Shown: positions 12,207 to 13,624 of the stretch, in pieces
How positions within the stretch are numbered: the first letter of the stretch is position 1
Layout: each line of letters starts with the position of its first letter
NCBI GenBank assembly: GCA_002307145.1
Contig: DBTR01000085.1
Span: 8,724-22,347 of the forward strand
Direction of reading: 5' to 3'
DNA length: 13,624 bases
From: Rhodospirillum sp. UBA1311
Lineage (GTDB): Bacteria > Pseudomonadota > Alphaproteobacteria > Rhodospirillales > Rhodospirillaceae
The notes under the pieces: generated by a model
What the model was told of the DNA's origin: nothing
Database searches by the model: none
What the model saw: the letters and a program-made list of their open reading frames with translations, nothing else
Program-made: the position numbers and the translations under genes

Positions 12207-13624
12207 TCAGCCGGAAATCTGTTCGCGGAGCAATTCCAGCTCCAGCCATCGGTCTTCCGCCGCCGCCCGCTCCGCCGCGATCGCCTGGAGGCGGTTGGTG
12301 GCGGCCTGGAACGCAACCGGGTCGCGGCTGAACAGCTTGGGATCGGAAAGCCTGGCCTCGGTCTTCGCCTGCTCCGCATCCAGGGCTTCGAGCTTCGCCG
12401 GGATCTGCTCCCACTCGCGCTGGTCCTTGTAGGAGAGCTTCGCCGCCTTGCGCGGCGCTTCGGCGCGCTGCACTTTCGACGTTGCGGGTGCGGGCCGGGA
12501 GGCGGCCTGGGTTTCGGCACGCTGGCGACGATAGTCGGAATAGCCGCCGACGTACTCGCCGACCTTGCCGTCGCCTTCGAGCGCCCACGTGGTGGTGGCG
12601 ACGCGATCGAGGAAGTCGCGGTCGTGGCTGACCACAAGGACCGTGCCGTCGTAGTCGCTCAAGGTTTCCTGGAGGAGGTCGAGGGTTTCGATGTCGAGGT
12701 CGTTGGTCGGTTCGTCGAGGACCAGCAGGTTCGACGGCTTGGCCAGCGCGATCGCGAGCAACAGGCGGTTGCGCTCGCCGCCGGAGAGCGAGCCCACCGG
12801 ACTTTTCGCCTGGGCATCCTCGAAGAGGAAGTCGCGCATGTAGGAGACGACGTGACGCGGCACGCCGCGCACCATCACCTGGTCGCCGCCGTCGGGGCAG
12901 AGCGTATCCCACACCGTGCGGGTGTCGACGAGCTGGGCCCGGCCCTGGTCGAGGTAGACGGTTTCGAGCTTGGTGCCGAGGCGGACGCTGCCGGTGTCCG
13001 GCGTGAGTTCGCCCATCAGGAGCTTCAGCAGCGTCGACTTGCCCGCGCCGTTCGCGCCGACGACGCCGACCCGGTCGCCGCGCAGCACGCGCAACGACGT
13101 CGGCAGCAGTACCGGCTTGTCGCCCCACGAGTAGGAAATCTCCGCCGCCTCGACCACCAGCTTGCCGGAGGTGACGCCGCTGTCGATGCCGAGCTTCACC
13201 GCGCCGAGGCGGGCGCGCTGTTCGGCGCGCTCCTGGCGGAGGTCTCCAAGCGCACGCAGACGGCCCTGGTTGCGCTTGCGGCGCGCCGAGATCCCCTGCC
13301 GCGACCAGCGGGTTTCCTCGGCGATCTTCTTGTCGAGGCGGGCGCGCTCGGCGGCCTCCTGTTCGAGAATGGTTTCGGCCCACTCCTCGAAGTTGGCGAA
13401 ACCACGATCGTGGCGACGCGCCACGCCGCGATCGAGCCAGACCGTCTGGCGGGTCAACCGCCCGAGGAAGGCGCGGTCGTGGCTGATCACCACGAGGCCG
13501 CCGGAATAGCTCGCCAGCCGCTCCTCCAGCCATTCGATGGTCGGCAGGTCGAGATGGTTGGTCGGCTCGTCGAGCAACAGGATATCGGGCTCGGGCGCCA
13601 GCACGCGGGCGAGCGCGGCGCGGC
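12207..13624 (-). CDS. uup: ABC-F family ATPase Uup, 5' part outside window
   Basis: This soluble tandem-ABC ATPase without membrane spans runs off the right edge, so its start and the first Walker A and signature motifs are missing. Visible are the first-domain Walker B DILLLDEPTNHLD and VVISHDRAFL, then an arginine-rich linker (about 75-130 residues in), then the complete second ABC domain: GANGAGKST (Walker A), SLSGGERNRLLLA (signature), LLVLDEPTNDLD (Walker B), VVSHDRDFL (H loop). The tail KLSYKDQREWEQIPAKLEAL...WLELELL is the C-terminal coiled coil of Uup, which separates it from EttA. Family members act on ribosomes or branched nucleic acids. It lies 11 bases upstream of the hydrolase gene. 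The Uup assignment rests on the tail. Confidence 0.92.
   Translation of the reverse strand, partial: RAALARVLAPEPDILLLDEPTNHLDLPTIEWLEERLASYSGGLVVISHDRAFLGRLTRQTVWLDRGVARRHDRGFANFEEWAETILEQEAAERARLDKKIAEETRWSRQGISARRKRNQGRLRALGDLRQERAEQRARLGAVKLGIDSGVTSGKLVVEAAEISYSWGDKPVLLPTSLRVLRGDRVGVVGANGAGKSTLLKLLMGELTPDTGSVRLGTKLETVYLDQGRAQLVDTRTVWDTLCPDGGDQVMVRGVPRHVVSYMRDFLFEDAQAKSPVGSLSGGERNRLLLAIALAKPSNLLVLDEPTNDLDIETLDLLQETLSDYDGTVLVVSHDRDFLDRVATTTWALEGDGKVGEYVGGYSDYRRQRAETQAASRPAPATSKVQRAEAPRKAAKLSYKDQREWEQIPAKLEALDAEQAKTEARLSDPKLFSRDPVAFQAATNRLQAIAAERAAAEDRWLELELLREQISG

Noticed and set aside
12196..13533. Upstream extension of the hydrolase frame, giving 745 codons
   Set aside because: This stretch overlaps uup in another frame, which has complete ABC motifs. 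The extension is arginine/proline-rich with no domain, so it is not a fusion protein.
1..13624. Mobile elements, CRISPR arrays, defence or toxin-antitoxin systems
   Set aside because: No transposase, integrase, direct-repeat array or known defence gene is visible; the gene content is core chromosomal.

Overview
The window looks like chromosomal DNA from a GC-rich alphaproteobacterium. An origin in or near the Rhodospirillales is my inference, based on high GC, a 55-residue cysteine-free L33, RpoH with a clear RpoH box, and several glnK-amtB pairs. I see no mobile element, CRISPR array, tRNA or rRNA. Both ends cut through genes: rnr on the left and uup on the right.

Layout: (1) Positions 1-3204 on the plus strand hold the 3' part of rnr (RNase R), a C-terminal processing protease (ctpA-like) and rpmG, which has its own sigma70-type promoter. 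(2) A bidirectional terminator at 3230-3260 separates these from a minus-strand pair, a DUF423 membrane protein and a stand-alone CheY-like receiver, joined by a GTGA overlap. (3) The 235-base gap at 4038-4272 holds a CRP-type operator, a well-placed -10 hexamer, three stem-loops and a terminator. Together they look like an undescribed small RNA of about 82 nt next to a Crp-family regulator gene (4273-4968). (4) Positions 5144-9422 are an ammonium/PII island on the minus strand: glnK-amtB pair 1, glnK-amtB pair 2 and a solitary third glnK. (5) rpoH (sigma-32), minus strand, follows with a structured leader. (6) A small periplasmic cytochrome c (plus strand) overlaps tail-to-tail with a beta-lactamase-fold hydrolase, which lies 11 nt downstream of an ABC-F ATPase of the Uup type.

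How the parts fit together: each glnK-amtB pair is preceded by the same sigma54 promoter element (TGGCAC-N5-TTGTA) and by the same 10-mer at the same distance. This implies NtrC/RpoN control and co-induction under nitrogen limitation. The two Amt proteins belong to visibly different subfamilies, while the three PII proteins are about 85% identical with nearly identical T-loops. The third glnK lacks the sigma54 element and may supply a basal PII pool.

The strongest candidates for something new are the putative CRP-controlled small RNA at 4113-4194, the duplicated promoter architecture of the two glnK-amtB units, and the rpoH leader, which has a possible leader ORF, a three-way-junction fold and a hairpin over its Shine-Dalgarno sequence. 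All positions and counts were read by eye; no alignment or folding program was run.
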